A stretch of 64,000 nt of DNA, taken from NCBI RefSeq assembly GCF_003597395.2, contig NC_133774.1, forward strand, positions 41,712,168-41,776,167. The letters are read 5' to 3'. Position 1 is the first letter of the stretch; every line of letters begins with the position of its first letter. The notes beneath the pieces were generated by a model, which had not been told where the DNA came from, did not search any database, and worked only from the letters and a program-made list of their open reading frames with translations. Below, piece by piece: positions 35,275 through 45,520 of the stretch. A program made the position numbers and the translations under genes. This DNA is from Chelonoidis abingdonii. Its lineage: Eukaryota > Chordata > Testudines > Testudinidae.

Positions 35275-35640
35275 AGCACATCTATGAGTGGAGTGGTATA
35301 GCCTCAGGGTACTGGGTTGCATAGTCCACCACTATTAAAATAAACAGGTATCCTGTGGTGCTGTTTTCCAAGGAGGTATGTCTGAGGGTCTGACTATGCC
35401 TTCTGAGCTGAGCTCAAAAAGTGTGCTTACTCACGAGAGGGGAGCCAAGGGATCTTTCTCTGTTGGCCTACGGGCTATCAGCTGACATTCTGGTCATGAA
35501 GCACAAAAATTCAGAAAGTCTTTATAGACTCTAGGCCAAAAAAACTGGGCTAGAATTTGAGCTAGCATCTTCTTTCTCCGAAGGTGCCCCATGAAGGGTG
35601 TGATATGGGTCAATGTCATAACTTCCTGCTAATGAGGTCT
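35275..35640 (-). pseudogene. Gypsy integrase relic (zinc-binding region and start of core)
   Basis: With frameshifts, the minus strand reads MGHLRRKKMLAQILAQFFWP, then VYKDFLNFCAS and a PECQ block: the HHCC zinc-binding N-terminal region (H...H...C..C). About 150 bp on, VVDYATQYPEAIPL marks the start of the catalytic core (the D of DYAT is the first catalytic aspartate). Integrase joins cDNA to the host chromosome. The rest of the core is missing. Confidence 0.65.
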
Positions 35641-35929
35641 GGGCCACAGAAGCTAGTTTCAGACTTCGTCAGTCTGATGGTCGTTCTCAAGGCATTATAA
35701 GCAGTTGCCCTGAATTTCAAAGTGTGGGAACAGTTCAGTTTGATGAGGTTGGATAGTTTCCACGTTTACCACCACCACTTGGGTGTATGCTTGGCTCAGT
35801 GTATCATCCACTCATTGTTCTCAACGATGATGGAGAACTGGGTTAGGATCTCTGACTCAGGTAAGGGAAGGACCTCTGGTACTTGGATGTCCTGTCTCCA
35901 TTAATGATGATCTCCCTCATAGCTGCAAG

Positions 35930-36450
35930 GTTTGCTGGTTCCGGTGGAACTGAGGATAGTGGTAGGAAGGCCATGGTGGCTGGAAAGGGTCCTGAAGTCT
36001 CCTTTAATAACTCCCTCAAATAATTGCAATCTCAATTGATAATAATGGAATAGGTGATAGTTGGGTAGTCCAATCATCAGGGACTTCATATGTTCACCCA
36101 CAGTTAGCATCATTTGAATGCAGGGATAAGATTTCACATCCTCATGCACACATGGTAACAGGATGGTGCTTTGGGGCAACTCAGAGTTTGGGACCACAGG
36201 GCTCCACACCAGGGTCTGAGCACACCCATGAGCCCTTCCACTTCTGTTCCATTCCTCTTGATGGGAACGGTCAGCTTTGCAGCTTTTCCTTGTCAAGCTT
36301 GGAACCCCAGGTCCAGATTTTCCCCAGGCTACACTGCATATAGGGGAAATCTTGGGACCAGTGCCCAGGACAACCATATGCAAAATACACATCTTGGTCC
36401 TAGCTTCTGTGACTAGACCCTCCTGTGGGTACTGGGGAGGCTTCCTCAAT
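35930..36450 (-). pseudogene. Gypsy zinc knuckle and protease relic
   Basis: A 182-codon minus-strand frame (36449-35901). The start, through shifted frames, matches a CCHC knuckle (GCPGHWSQDFPY-like). Then AHGCAQTLVW occupies the place of the protease active-site block, normally D-T/S-G followed by A/C-x-x-T-L; the catalytic aspartate appears to be replaced. PQSTILLPCVHEDVKSYPC and MLTVGEHMKSLMIG follow as the flap and core strands. The last part, FEGVIKGDF, is the exit toward the integrase. The element protease would have cut the Gag-Pol polyprotein. Confidence 0.6.
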
Positions 36451-36490
36451 GTGGGATCCCCCTAATTCAGGAATCAGCAATATTTCCTTC

Positions 36491-37461
36491 TGTCATAGCT
36501 TCCTACTCAGATTTGAACCTTAGCGTTCATAACCTGAGAAGCTAGCATGAACCCCTCTAAGCTTAATTACCAGCTTAGATCTGATATCGCTGCCACCAGC
36601 CAAGAATTTCCAGTGTCTTGGCTCACTCTGGTCTCCCCAAAACCTTCCCTGGGGGACCCCAAGACTCAGAGGCTCTGAGTCTTACAACAAAGGGAAATAA
36701 ACCATTCCCCCCACCTCTCTCCCACCCAGAATTTCCTCTCTGGGCTAACCTGAGAGTTACTGATGCAACCTCTTTACATCACAATACCAAGAAGCATGTC
36801 TCCTCTCTTCCACAAAGAGACAAACCCCAAAGACAAGGAAACAGAAAAGATTCTCTCTCTCTTCCCCCGTAGCTTCTTCCCGCCCTGGGACACTAGGAGA
36901 GTTAAACACAGAGAGCAGTTTCCCCCTCCCCCCTGTCTTTCCTTTCTCCTTAACCAGAGAAAAAAAAAAATCAACAGGTCTTAAAAAGCAAAACTTTTAA
37001 TAAAAAAAGAAAGAAAGAATAGAATAACAGTTCTCTGTAATCTAGATGGTAAGATACAGGGTTTTCAACTTATAGAAAATGAATAAACAATAGAAAAGGG
37101 ATAAACAGCCTTATCCAAAAACAATACAATTTAAAGTACTTATAGCCAAATACACATAAAGACTCCACCAGCCAGATACACAGATGTAAATACAGCAAAA
37201 CAATTTAAAAGACTATACTTTTGCTAACTTTGTACTTACAACTGGGAAACAGAAGATTAGAAGGACTGGAAATAGATCCTCTCATAGCTGAGAGAGCACA
37301 GAACAGACAAAGACCCAAGACCAAGAAACACCCACAAATTCCCTCCCTTAAGCTTTGAAAAATCCGGTTTCCTGATTGGTCCTCTTGTCAGGTGTTTGGT
37401 TCCCTTTGTTAACCCTTTACAGGTAAAAGAAACGTTAACCCTTAGCTATCTATTTATGACA
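36491..37461 (-). repeat. Solo LTR, 971 bp, with 5-bp target duplication
   Basis: Read on the minus strand it starts TGTCATAAATAGATAGC and ends CTATGACA, so the ends are TG...CA with a short inverted repeat (TGTCATA/TATGACA). The 5-bp sequence CCTTC flanks it at 36486-36490 and 37462-37466. A CCAATCAGG box sits in the putative U3, and ATTAAA lies near 37000 as a candidate polyadenylation signal. Its length and 5-bp duplication fit an endogenous-retrovirus-type LTR. Internal sequence has been lost by LTR recombination. It sits inside the Gypsy element. Confidence 0.85.
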
Positions 37462-37479
37462 CCTTCTTAAACTCCAGTG

Positions 37480-38150
37480 GATTGGCAATCTCTCAAACTG
37501 GGCCATGGGTCAATAACTCTGGACATTTGGTCCAGGGTATCTATGGTCCCCTCAATCTCCAGGGCTGAGTCTGGGTGAGGGGAGAGTGGGTTGAAGCCCC
37601 TCAAGATGTCTGCTTCCATGGCCCTCTTTATTATTTGGTGTCATGTGGCCTTTAGCCCCAGTGGGTCTCTGGTAGGGCATCATCATGGGGGTCTTGGCCA
37701 CCAGATAATTTTCCATGAGACAAATGGCATCAGTTGTTTCAGGATGGTGCCATAATACAGTCTCTCCCTCCCCCCCAACCCCGGAGCAGTTTGTGCAACC
37801 TCAGTTAGGTATGGGGCCAGCAAAATGGCCCATTGGTCTAGGGGCCATCAGGCTACTTTGGCCACTCACGTAACAATCCCAAGGAAGGCCTTAGGATTGT
37901 CATCAAGCCCCATCTTGGTAAGCTTTACAGGGGTGGGGACCACTGCTGGGACAAGTCTCACTGGCTCTGCTGTGGCAGATGGCTGTAGTATCATAACCAC
38001 CTGCTGCTGTGGTTGTTGCTGTTGGGCTCTGGATCACAGATCAACTGCTGCTGCTGGTTGGCCATTTGTTGGAAGAGTTGTTGATGATGTTGTGCATTCT
38101 ATTCAGCTATCCATTTTAACAGCTGATCCATCTCCATTAAGCTGTTGGAA
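37480..38150 (-). pseudogene. Gypsy Gag relic with SCAN-like capsid region
   Basis: Minus-strand translation starts MEMDQLLKWI near 38130, passes a glutamine run (ANQQQQLI) and reaches KLTKMGLDDNPKAFLGIV near 37930-37885. The last phrase corresponds to the start of the SCAN-like capsid domain (LTKMGPDDDPEAFL is typical), followed by a WP...APYLTEVAQTA segment. Gag builds the particle around the element RNA. Frameshifts and stops are present (for example after the FLGIV block). The downstream part is interrupted by the solo LTR. Confidence 0.6.
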
Positions 38151-38174
38151 GACGGTGTTTGCTTAAGGTTCCCA

Positions 38175-38431
38175 CTCTCCCCTCCTGACTCCCTTATGCA
38201 GAGATTAGGGCATCTGCCTCTGTCCACTCTTTTTTGGGTAGGGTGCTTGGAGGTCAAGGCAACTTAGTGGTTAGCATACCTGATTTCCAGCCCCTTGCTT
38301 CTCTGACTGGGTGGCAGAGGTGCCTGGTTCCTGACTTTAGGCTTGGAATCTTCTGGCCTCTACCCAGATCTGGGCCTCAGCCCTTACGGGATGTGGTAGG
38401 AGGACCTGGGTGCTCCCTCTCCACTGAGACC
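38175..38431. other. Spacer between two Gypsy elements
   Basis: CT-rich sequence containing CTCTGACTGGGTGGCAGAGG. No gene or repeat end recognised. Confidence 0.35.
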
Positions 38432-38654
38432 TGTAATGATCTTAGGGTTCATTAAGTAACAAACCAGTGAATGAGAAAATAATACAATTTTAATGAAACA
38501 AACTGGAGAGCATCGCTAGTGAACTGCTGCACACAGCCATGCAGGGTTCCCAAGTCCCACCTTCAGGGCACATTTCCAAATTCCTATGTTCATAATACTG
38601 TCCCTTATGAGGGAGCATCTGGAAATTATGATCTTCTACAAACATTTCTCTACA
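38432..38654 (-). repeat. 3' LTR of the second Gypsy element, 223 bp
   Basis: On the minus strand it starts TGTAGAGAAATG and ends GATCATTACA, giving TGTA...TACA tips. It follows directly on a purine run (AGGAGGGAAGA) and contains ATTAAA as a candidate polyadenylation signal. There is no second LTR in the window to confirm the length. Confidence 0.65.
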
Positions 38655-38670
38655 TCTTCCCTCCTAAAGA
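38655..38670 (-). promoter_or_regulatory. Polypurine tract
   Basis: The minus-strand run TTTAGGAGGGAAGA directly precedes the LTR start TGTA. Such a tract primes plus-strand DNA synthesis in LTR retrotransposons and fixes the LTR boundary. Confidence 0.65.
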
Positions 38671-39049
38671 AAAACAAATGAACTCTTATATGCACATATT
38701 AAAACAGCTAACAACTATCTAATAATGCATGCATTAAATTCTTAATACATTTCCACAAACCCATTGTCAACTACCTAGAGAGGAGAGGTTACCAGCATAT
38801 CACTCTCCAATGAATCTTTACCACTCACTTTCCTCAAATAGCCCATCTCCAGGCCAGTTAGCAAGTCTCTCTGAGTCTTTCAGGACATTTAATCTCCCGC
38901 TGTGATCTTCTCAGTATCAGCCTCTCATTAGAGTCTGAGTTGTTCTCTTGTTCTTTGACAGTTACTTCTTTGTGGATTGATGATAAAGTATCAGTCAGAT
39001 GGGAAATGCCAGAGTCCACATCTACTGTCAATGTGCTGGAACTTTCTGG

Positions 39050-40010
39050 GATTACTCATAGATCCCTTTGATTACATCGAAATGTGTCTCCCTGGTCTGT
39101 CTGGACTACGTAAGACTTTGGATGCAGCTGTTCTTTAATGGTACCCCTTTGACCTCAAGTATCAAAGGTGTGATTCCTCAGTCACGCTCCATCACCTGGG
39201 TTAAGAGATGGGAGATCACAGGCCCTTTGTCAAAATAATATTTCTGCTTCCACTTCTGATTTTCTTTTATCATCTGTATGGTTTCATTGTTATGCGTTTT
39301 CAGCAAATTATCAGTAATGGATATAGAAATAGAAAACAGATGTGATCCTTTTTCCCATTAATAACTGAGCTAGAGAAAATCCATTCTCCAAGGGTGCACT
39401 TTGGTAAACCAGTAACACTTTATACAAATCATCCCCATTGTCAAAAGTTTTTTTCATAATGTTTTTCACTGTTTGCAGAGACCTTTCCACGCGTCCATTT
39501 GATTGTGGTTATTTGGATTTGATGTTTTGTCATGAAAATCCCAATCTGTGGCAAATCTATGAAATCTGCACTGGAAAATTGTGGCCCATTATTGCTAAAG
39601 ACTTTACCTGGAATTCCATGTCTGGTGAAGATTCCCTTCATGCCTGCTATCACAGACTTACTATCAGTACTGTGTAGTGTGAAAATTTCTGGATACAGAG
39701 AATAATAATTTTCAACTATTAAATCATCCATTGATTTCCAGATAAATAAGTCAGTGCCTACCTTCTCATAAGGCCTTTGTGGGACTTGATGAGATCTCAG
39801 TGGCTCTGTTTGTTGGCATGGCTTGTATTTCAAGCATGAAAAGCAGTTTCCTACCACATTAGCAATGTGATGATTGATCCACGGACAATACAGCACCTCT
39901 CGTGCTTGTCGTTTGCACGTCTCAATTCCTAAATGACCCTCATGGATCTTCAGCGGCATTTCTTTTTGGAGGCTCATTGGAAGTACTACCTTACTGCCCT
40001 TGAAAATCAC
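39050..40010 (-). pseudogene. Gypsy integrase (second element)
   Basis: An open frame of 189 codons (40010-39441). Residues 20-65 form the zinc-binding region: HEGHLGIETCKR with two histidines, then CFSCLKYKPC with the cysteines. The core begins at VGTDLFIW (first catalytic aspartate) and includes GIFTRHGIPGKVFSNNGPQF, where the second catalytic aspartate of the usual S-D-N-G-P is replaced by N. Translation with shifts downstream reaches GTIKEQLHPKSYVVQT and RCNQRDL near 39170-39060, the C-terminal DNA-binding segment. It ends before the LTR. Confidence 0.8.
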
Positions 40011-40457
40011 CCCATCACCGTAAGTTCATGCCTGCAGTTCTAATAGGCTCTTATACTTGGACAGCAGCTACTTACTTCTTCAGACTACCCTTTAATTTAT
40101 CATTTCTTTAAGGATTCCCAATGATTCGTCTTCCTCCATTTCCTCTCTTATTTGTTGCAGTTAGCTATGGGAATTTACTTTACAATCAGATCTACATAGG
40201 CTTGCATCTCTGTATGTAAAGTCATCTCTGATTTTGTGGGAGCCACTGCTCTGGAAAGTGCATCTTCAGTGAACATGAATTTATCAGGCACATAGGTCAC
40301 AACCAAATCATATTTTTGCACTTTATCATCATTCTTCAAATCCTTAAGGTACAATCATTTAGTGGTTTGCTAAATAACGCTTTCAGGGGCTTGTAGTCCA
40401 TTTCAACTTCCACTGTCTGTCCATAAATATACTGATTGAATCTCTCAGAGGCAAACA

Positions 40458-40663
40458 GCAGAGAATCCTNNNNNNNNNNNNNNNNNNNNNNNNNNNNNNN
40501 NNNNNNNNNNNNNNNNNNNNNNNNNNNNNNNNNNNNNNNNNNNNNNNNNAGTGGGTATTCACCCACGAAAGCTCACGCTCCAAAACCTCTGTTAGTCTAT
40601 AAGGTGCCACAGGATTCTCTGCTGCTTTCACAGATCCAGACTAACACGGCTACCCTTCTGATA
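40458..40663. mobile_element. Penelope-like hairpin copy inside Gypsy RNase H
   Basis: The left end GCAGAGAATCCT is in plus orientation; after 80 N the right part is in minus orientation (AGTGGGTATTCACCC through GGTGCCACAGGATTC to ACACGGCTACCC). The 13-bp target duplication TCAGAGGCAAACA flanks it at 40445-40457 and 40664-40676. This is the same inverted architecture as 1908-2113. It splits the RNase H frame of the Gypsy element, so it is younger than that element. Confidence 0.8.
40470..40549. other. Assembly gap of 80 N
   Basis: The unresolved bases start right inside the plus-orientation arm and end at the turn of the hairpin. The open frames that cross the gap are not meaningful. Confidence 0.95.
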
Positions 40664-41080
40664 TCAGAGGCAAACAATATTCCTAAAAGCTTCTTTTCAG
40701 TCTGTGCGTATCTGGTTTCTGCCTCAGTCAGTCAGTGATTTGGAGGCATATGCCACTGGTTGCCAACAATCTTCATGTTTCTCTGAAACCACTGCACCTA
40801 ACCCAGACTGTGAAACATCTGCTGAGATTTTAATAGGGCTTTCTGGTATATAGAACTTCAACAATGATTCTTCTATCAGTTGTTGTTTTAAACCTTCCCA
40901 TGATTCCTCTTGTTCTGCACCCCAATACCATTCATTTTTATTCTCTGGGAGTTTTCTCAAAGCTACTGCTTTGGTAGATTAGGTAGGAATTTTTTCAAGA
41001 TAATTCCCAGGACATTCCCAGGAACCATTGGACATCTTTCTTTGGCTGAGGATGTAGCATCATTTCAAGACCTAACCCCT

Positions 41081-41639
41081 GGCCCTGTAGGAAGCAACAG
41101 AGGCAGAGTCCTCCTGGCAGTGAGCCTAAGTCTGCTGCTCTGGGCTACTTCTTACCTATGTTCTTTCAGTTTGGGGCACAGGCCCTATAGTCCAAACAGT
41201 CTTTAGTGTCTCGCCTGGAGTAGCACCCTCTTGTGAACCTTTTGCAGCATCCTCCCATGGCCTCAGGGTCCCTAGACAGGGGTGGATGTAAGGTTGGATG
41301 GGCCTAGCCCCACAGTGTCCTTAAGGTCGAATAGTAAAATTCACTCACTGCTGGTTGTTTCCCAGTCTCCTCAACCATCTCTCTTGGTCAGAAACTTGGT
41401 GCTGCTCTCCCAGAGGTTGTCCCAGTTGTCAGACTTGTCATGAAGCTCCCCTCGTGTAGAAAGGCAGAACAACCTTCTGCTTCTTTGCCAGTCAGCCCTG
41501 AACTGAGGCAGATTTTCTCCCTTTCTTCCCCCCATCAAAGCCTAGCATTCGCTTTAGGTGTAGTGGGGTGGGACTAGCTGGGCCTAGAGGGTCTCTTTAA
41601 CCCCTTTTCTGCTGGTGTTAGGTTTCTATATCACAAGTG
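41081..41639. other. No gene; sequence of unknown origin
   Basis: CT-rich, with GCCTAGCCCCACAGTG- and GGGACTAGCTGGGCCTAG-like text. It could be an untranslated retroelement segment, but no ends or motif are visible. Confidence 0.3.
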
Positions 41640-42050
41640 CCTTATAGTGATAGATTCAAATACCTCAATCTATTTAGCTTAAGAGGAGGTTGAGAGGTGA
41701 CTTGATTACTGACTATAAGTACCTACATGAGGAACAAATATTTAATAAAGGACTCTTCATATAGCAGAAAAATATATAACATAATCCAATGGCTGGAAGT
41801 AGAAGCTAGACAAATTCAGTCTGGGTATAAGGCACAAATTTGTAAGGGCAAGGGTAATTAAACACTGGAACAGTTTACCAAGGACCATGGTGGATTCTTC
41901 ATCACTGGCAATTTTTAAATCAAGATTGGATGTTTTTCTAAAAGCTATTCTCTAGGAATTATTTTGGGGAAGTTCTATGGCCTGTGTCATGCAGTAGGTC
42001 AGCCTAGATGATTACAATGGTCTCTTCTGGCATTGAAATCTGTTAATCTA
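41640..42050 (+). mobile_element. CR1 LINE 3' end
   Basis: Contains AATCTATTTAGCTTAAG (the FSL block before RRLRGD), GAGGTTGAGAGGTGACTTG, AAACACTGGAACAGTTTACC (NxWNSLP block) and a tail TGGTCTCTTCTGGCATTG. It is closely parallel to 14580-14965. 5'-truncated, with no catalytic part. Confidence 0.7.
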
Positions 42051-42059
42051 ATGAGGCTC

Positions 42060-42740
42060 TTGTAGGCTGCAGTAGCTGGTTTCTCTCTTTCTCTCTCTCA
42101 CCAGCCAGAAGCAGGTCTGGCTCCTGGGCAGGGAGGCCATGGGGCCTCGTGCACTGCCCCCACCCCAAGCACTGGCTCCACACTCCCATTAGCAGATTCC
42201 CAGCCAATGGGAGCTGGGTGGGCAGTGCCTGTGGGTGAGAGTCACGCTGAGCTGCTTGAGCACCTCCACCTAGGGGCTGGACCTGCTGCTGGCTGCTTCC
42301 AGGGCGCAGCGTGGTCCACAGTGCCAGGACAGGTGGGAAGCTTGCCTTTGCACCCTGGCTGCGCTGCTCACTGGGAACCACTGGAGGTAAGCCCATACCC
42401 CAACCCCATGCCCAATTCCCTGCCCCAGCTCTGAGCCCCCCCAAACCCAGAGCCCCCTTCTGAACTTCAACCCCCTCTTCCCAGCCCCACCCCAGGGTCT
42501 GCACCCCCAACCCAGAGTCCTGCCTCCCTTCCACACCCCAGCCCCAGCCCAGAGCCCACTTCCACACCCTGAACCCCTCATTCCCAGCCCCACCCCGCAG
42601 CCCTCATCCCTGCACCCCAACCCTTTGCCCCAGCCCTTAACCCCTCCCACTCCCCAAACTCCTCATTCCCAGTTCCATTGGATTGTGGGCATCAACAATT
42701 TTCTTCAACTGAGTCACCAGAATAAAAGTTTGAAAATCAG
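42060..42740 (-). mobile_element. hAT-type remnant with GC-rich core
   Basis: On the minus strand the right border reads CTGATTTTCAAACTTTTATTC then GGTGACTCAG, a diverged form of the CAGTGGTTCTCAAAC tip family. The core is a CCCCAACCC/CAGAGCCC minisatellite similar in style to 17772-18445. The left end is not clear and no target duplication was found. The 174- and 126-codon minus-strand frames are Gly/Trp-rich artefacts of this composition. Confidence 0.45.
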
Positions 42741-42748
42741 AACTACAA

Positions 42749-45404
42749 ATCCCATAAGCCTGCTAAAGTTTCACATTCTACAATGTGCTTGCATATAATT
42801 CTTTGTGGTCAAGCAAGTCACTGAGGCATTAATCTCTAGCTCAGTCATAATTGTATGGTCTCATTATTTCCATTCTTTGGCCACTTTCTGGTTTTCTGTA
42901 ATTTTTGCATTTTAAATTCTTCATTGGTCTATATTATTCTTCATGGGCTTGGATCTTCATCTTATTTTATCTCCTGTTCCTTTATACTCCAACACTGAAA
43001 CAGAAACTGGAGATGGCAGAAATAAGAGCTTTTGAGTGTGCTCCAAGACTGGGGATCTTTATGCTATTACATCAACTCCTTCTGTCTCTGATTAAAAGTA
43101 GGTTAAGAATCTGTGTTTCCTTGATTATTTTAATTGGCTTAAGTGAGCTTTCCATTCATTTGATCATATACCACTTTGTGATGCATATCCAGAATGACAC
43201 TATTAATATATTTATGAACATCAGCTAGATATGGAAGGAAGGCATATTTTGGCCTAAGACATTGATTTGAGAAGTTGAATTAATTCATGTGAAGAAAAAT
43301 ATTTCCCATATAATGCTCCCAAAGTCAGTGTTTGTGTGTTCTCTCATCTGTTATGTAAATTCTGGTAGTGCATTTTTCAGCTACCTAAGTGGCTTTAATT
43401 AGTGCATCTGAGATTTTTGTAACTTTTAATTTTTACTTTATTGAAACAATAAAACATACCCGTGGATGAAAGATTTTTCAATTTTTCTGTATTCTATGTT
43501 CTCTCCCTTTTTTGTACAATTACTGCAGAGACCCTCTTATCCAATATATAACAACCAAATGTTCCTTTGTGCAGCGGTAGTCCATGTTCATAAGTAATGA
43601 CTCTGTGCAAATTACAGTATGGGACTTAACAGGAAAGCACTGTAGGAAATTATTTCTTTTAAATTATAGTACTATGACTTCTTCTAAGGAAATTTCAGTC
43701 CTGCTAAAACGTGGGAAGAACAAGTAAATCTTGTTGGTTTGTTCATTCAGGTTCAATTTCAAATACTGTAGAAATAAAGAACTATCATAGTAAAATATGT
43801 GCCTTGTCCATGAAGCTAGCATATGTACTTTAACATAAAATAACCCATACAAGATGGAGGATAGATGTTAAGATTTTTTATCTTCACTTACGAAATTGCA
43901 TAATTCACTTGTTCTGTAAGTTAGGCCATCTCTAGTTGCTCATGAAGATCACATAGCAGAGGAGATAAAGAGTAGATGATTGATGTCTATTATTGTATGT
44001 ATCTTCATAAACAAAAATGAATGAGTGGCATAGTCATGAGAGAATTATCCACATGCTTCTCAATGATAAATTACATAAGAGATCAGCATCAGACAACATT
44101 ATTAAAGTTCAGGGTTGTACAGCAAGTAATATACATGAGAAATAAGTAAATATCAATAATGTTATAGTTAAAAACCGTAACTTTTTTAATGTATGGAAAT
44201 AGTGAAATATACATAATGATTCAAATCTCCTTGTAGATTATATAGTCTCTAACAAACCTACTCATGTTAAAATTTATTGTAGAGTTTCCAATCACAACCT
44301 TAACTCTGACACCATTTGAGGTTTTTCATGTAATACAAAAATGACATGTCTAAATGACTAAGGTATGGGATAGGAGGTATGCTGTGCAAGGAGCACCCAC
44401 AACATTAGCTTTGCCCTCTTGTGTATTGTGCGGTAGGCTACATTCTTTAGTTACATGATTACATACTATTGTTTTCTTCTGAGCCTCTCATCCAGCATAC
44501 AGGTTATGCAGTTCAAAATGAATGAAACCAGGCTTTGGTGTATTCTTGCCTCATTGTGAGACAAATTCTGTTCATGCTTAAACTAGAATAAATCTAGATT
44601 AACTCCATTGAAGTCAGCTGAGTTATTCTGGGTTTGTACCAATATAACTGGAGAAAAAATGTGCCCAAGTGAGGATTTTGGATGGAGCATAGTTTGGTAA
44701 GCAAGACAGTGTAGCAAAAAAGAATACTGGTCATGGTAAGGCTTGCAGGCTTAACAGGGGCCAGTGGATGAGGCAGGAGTGTGCTTGATAAACGAGCAGC
44801 AAGGACTATATTATTTTATGGTGTAGACTCTCTGATGCAGCGTAGCAACTTTATGATGCATTCCCCGCCCATCTGGCTCTAAAGCCAGTATAATCAGTCT
44901 AGGAAGCCTTACCCTGGTGTAAGACTGATCATGGTAATGGCTTGGACTTGAAATAAGTGTTCTTATACCACTGCCTTCCCTGTGGAGGCATAATTAGGAA
45001 AAGGGAGCAAAGCTAGGGTGTATCTGAACTTTATGGCTCATCAAATGCAATTCCAGCATCTTGTGGTTGTTTTCAGCTGTCTGAGGGCAGCTCTAACATG
45101 GTTCAATGGATGCAGAGCTGCAGCAGGATCAGATGAATGCAAAGGTGTAGTTTAAGCTACCTTTGCATCTCCTTACCCCCTTGGCCTGCATTTTGTGTGC
45201 ATCAGCACACTCCAGGATCTGGCTTATGTACTTAACTTTTTTAAATGATTTTTAAGGAAGTATTTAATGTAAATGAATTCATATAATTTTGACAGAGAAA
45301 ATGAATTATTTGATGCATGAACAACTGCATTTTGTGCTGCTTTCCCTGTATGTCTGTTCTAATAAATTACCTAAAAAGAAATGTCCTCCACTGTCTCGCT
45401 CAAC
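42749..45404. other. No gene recognised
   Basis: AT-rich unique sequence. Near 44565-44660 a palindromic TAAATCTAGATT... segment with GTTATTCTGGGTTTGTACC suggests a decayed MITE. The 107-codon frame at 42905 is leucine/isoleucine-rich but carries no motif. Confidence 0.4.
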
Positions 45405-45520
45405 ATAAAATGAATGAGGCAGGGGGTCCTGTGGAAATAATAGCATGTGATCTTGTAATTAAGGACTTTATTGTAAAGCAGACACACATAAGGAGACAGA
45501 GAGTGTAAGTGTGGTTCTGT
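45405..45520. repeat. Interspersed repeat, copy B
   Basis: AAATGAATGAGGCAGGGGG, TCCTGTGGAAATAATAGCATG and TGTAATTAAGGAC match copy A at 6990-7170; a further matching phrase (TAACTTTTGAGTGTTTAAC) lies at 45913-45931. Confidence 0.4.

Larger units (their letters stand above)
35275..38170 (-). mobile_element. Ty3/Gypsy retrotransposon with SCAN-like Gag (Gmr1-like)
   Basis: Minus-strand element with, in order, Gag (about 38150-37470), a nested solo LTR (36491-37461), zinc knuckle and protease (about 36450-35930) and integrase (about 35640-35275). No RT lies between protease and integrase, where only about 290 bp separate the two. That is the order described for Gmr1-like Gypsy elements, from which the vertebrate SCAN domain is thought to derive. 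The element stops inside the integrase core. No own LTR is visible, and stops and shifts occur throughout. Confidence 0.65.
38432..41080 (-). mobile_element. Second Ty3/Gypsy retrotransposon, 5'-truncated
   Basis: A minus-strand element with RT thumb and RNase H (about 41080-40200), integrase (40010-39050), polypurine tract and a 3' LTR (38654-38432). The order RT, RNase H, integrase is the usual Gypsy order, unlike its neighbour at 35275-38170. The copy starts inside the RT, so gag, protease and the 5' LTR are absent. RNase H is split by a Penelope hairpin and an N gap at 40458-40663. Confidence 0.75.
40200..41080 (-). pseudogene. Gypsy reverse transcriptase end and RNase H (second element)
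   Basis: From about 41070, PKKDVQWFLGM marks the RT thumb/connection. The frame 40960-40724 continues with EESWEGLKQQLIEE, then ISADVSQSGLGAVVSEKHED (RNase H start, catalytic D of SADVSQ) and WQPVAYASKSLTD. On the other side of the Penelope insertion, ERFNQYIYGQTVEVEMDYKPL carries the next RNase H block (D of MDYKPL). Then PDKFMFTEDALSRA near 40270 is the tether to integrase. It is broken by stops, and the region between the two halves is replaced by the insertion. Confidence 0.8.

Noticed and set aside
40336..40738. Open frames crossing the N gap
   Set aside because: They are artefacts of translating N; only the flanking RNase H segments are real.
42043..42650. 174- and 126-codon minus-strand frames rich in Gly and Trp
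   Set aside because: Products of a C-rich tandem repeat, with no domain and no start context.
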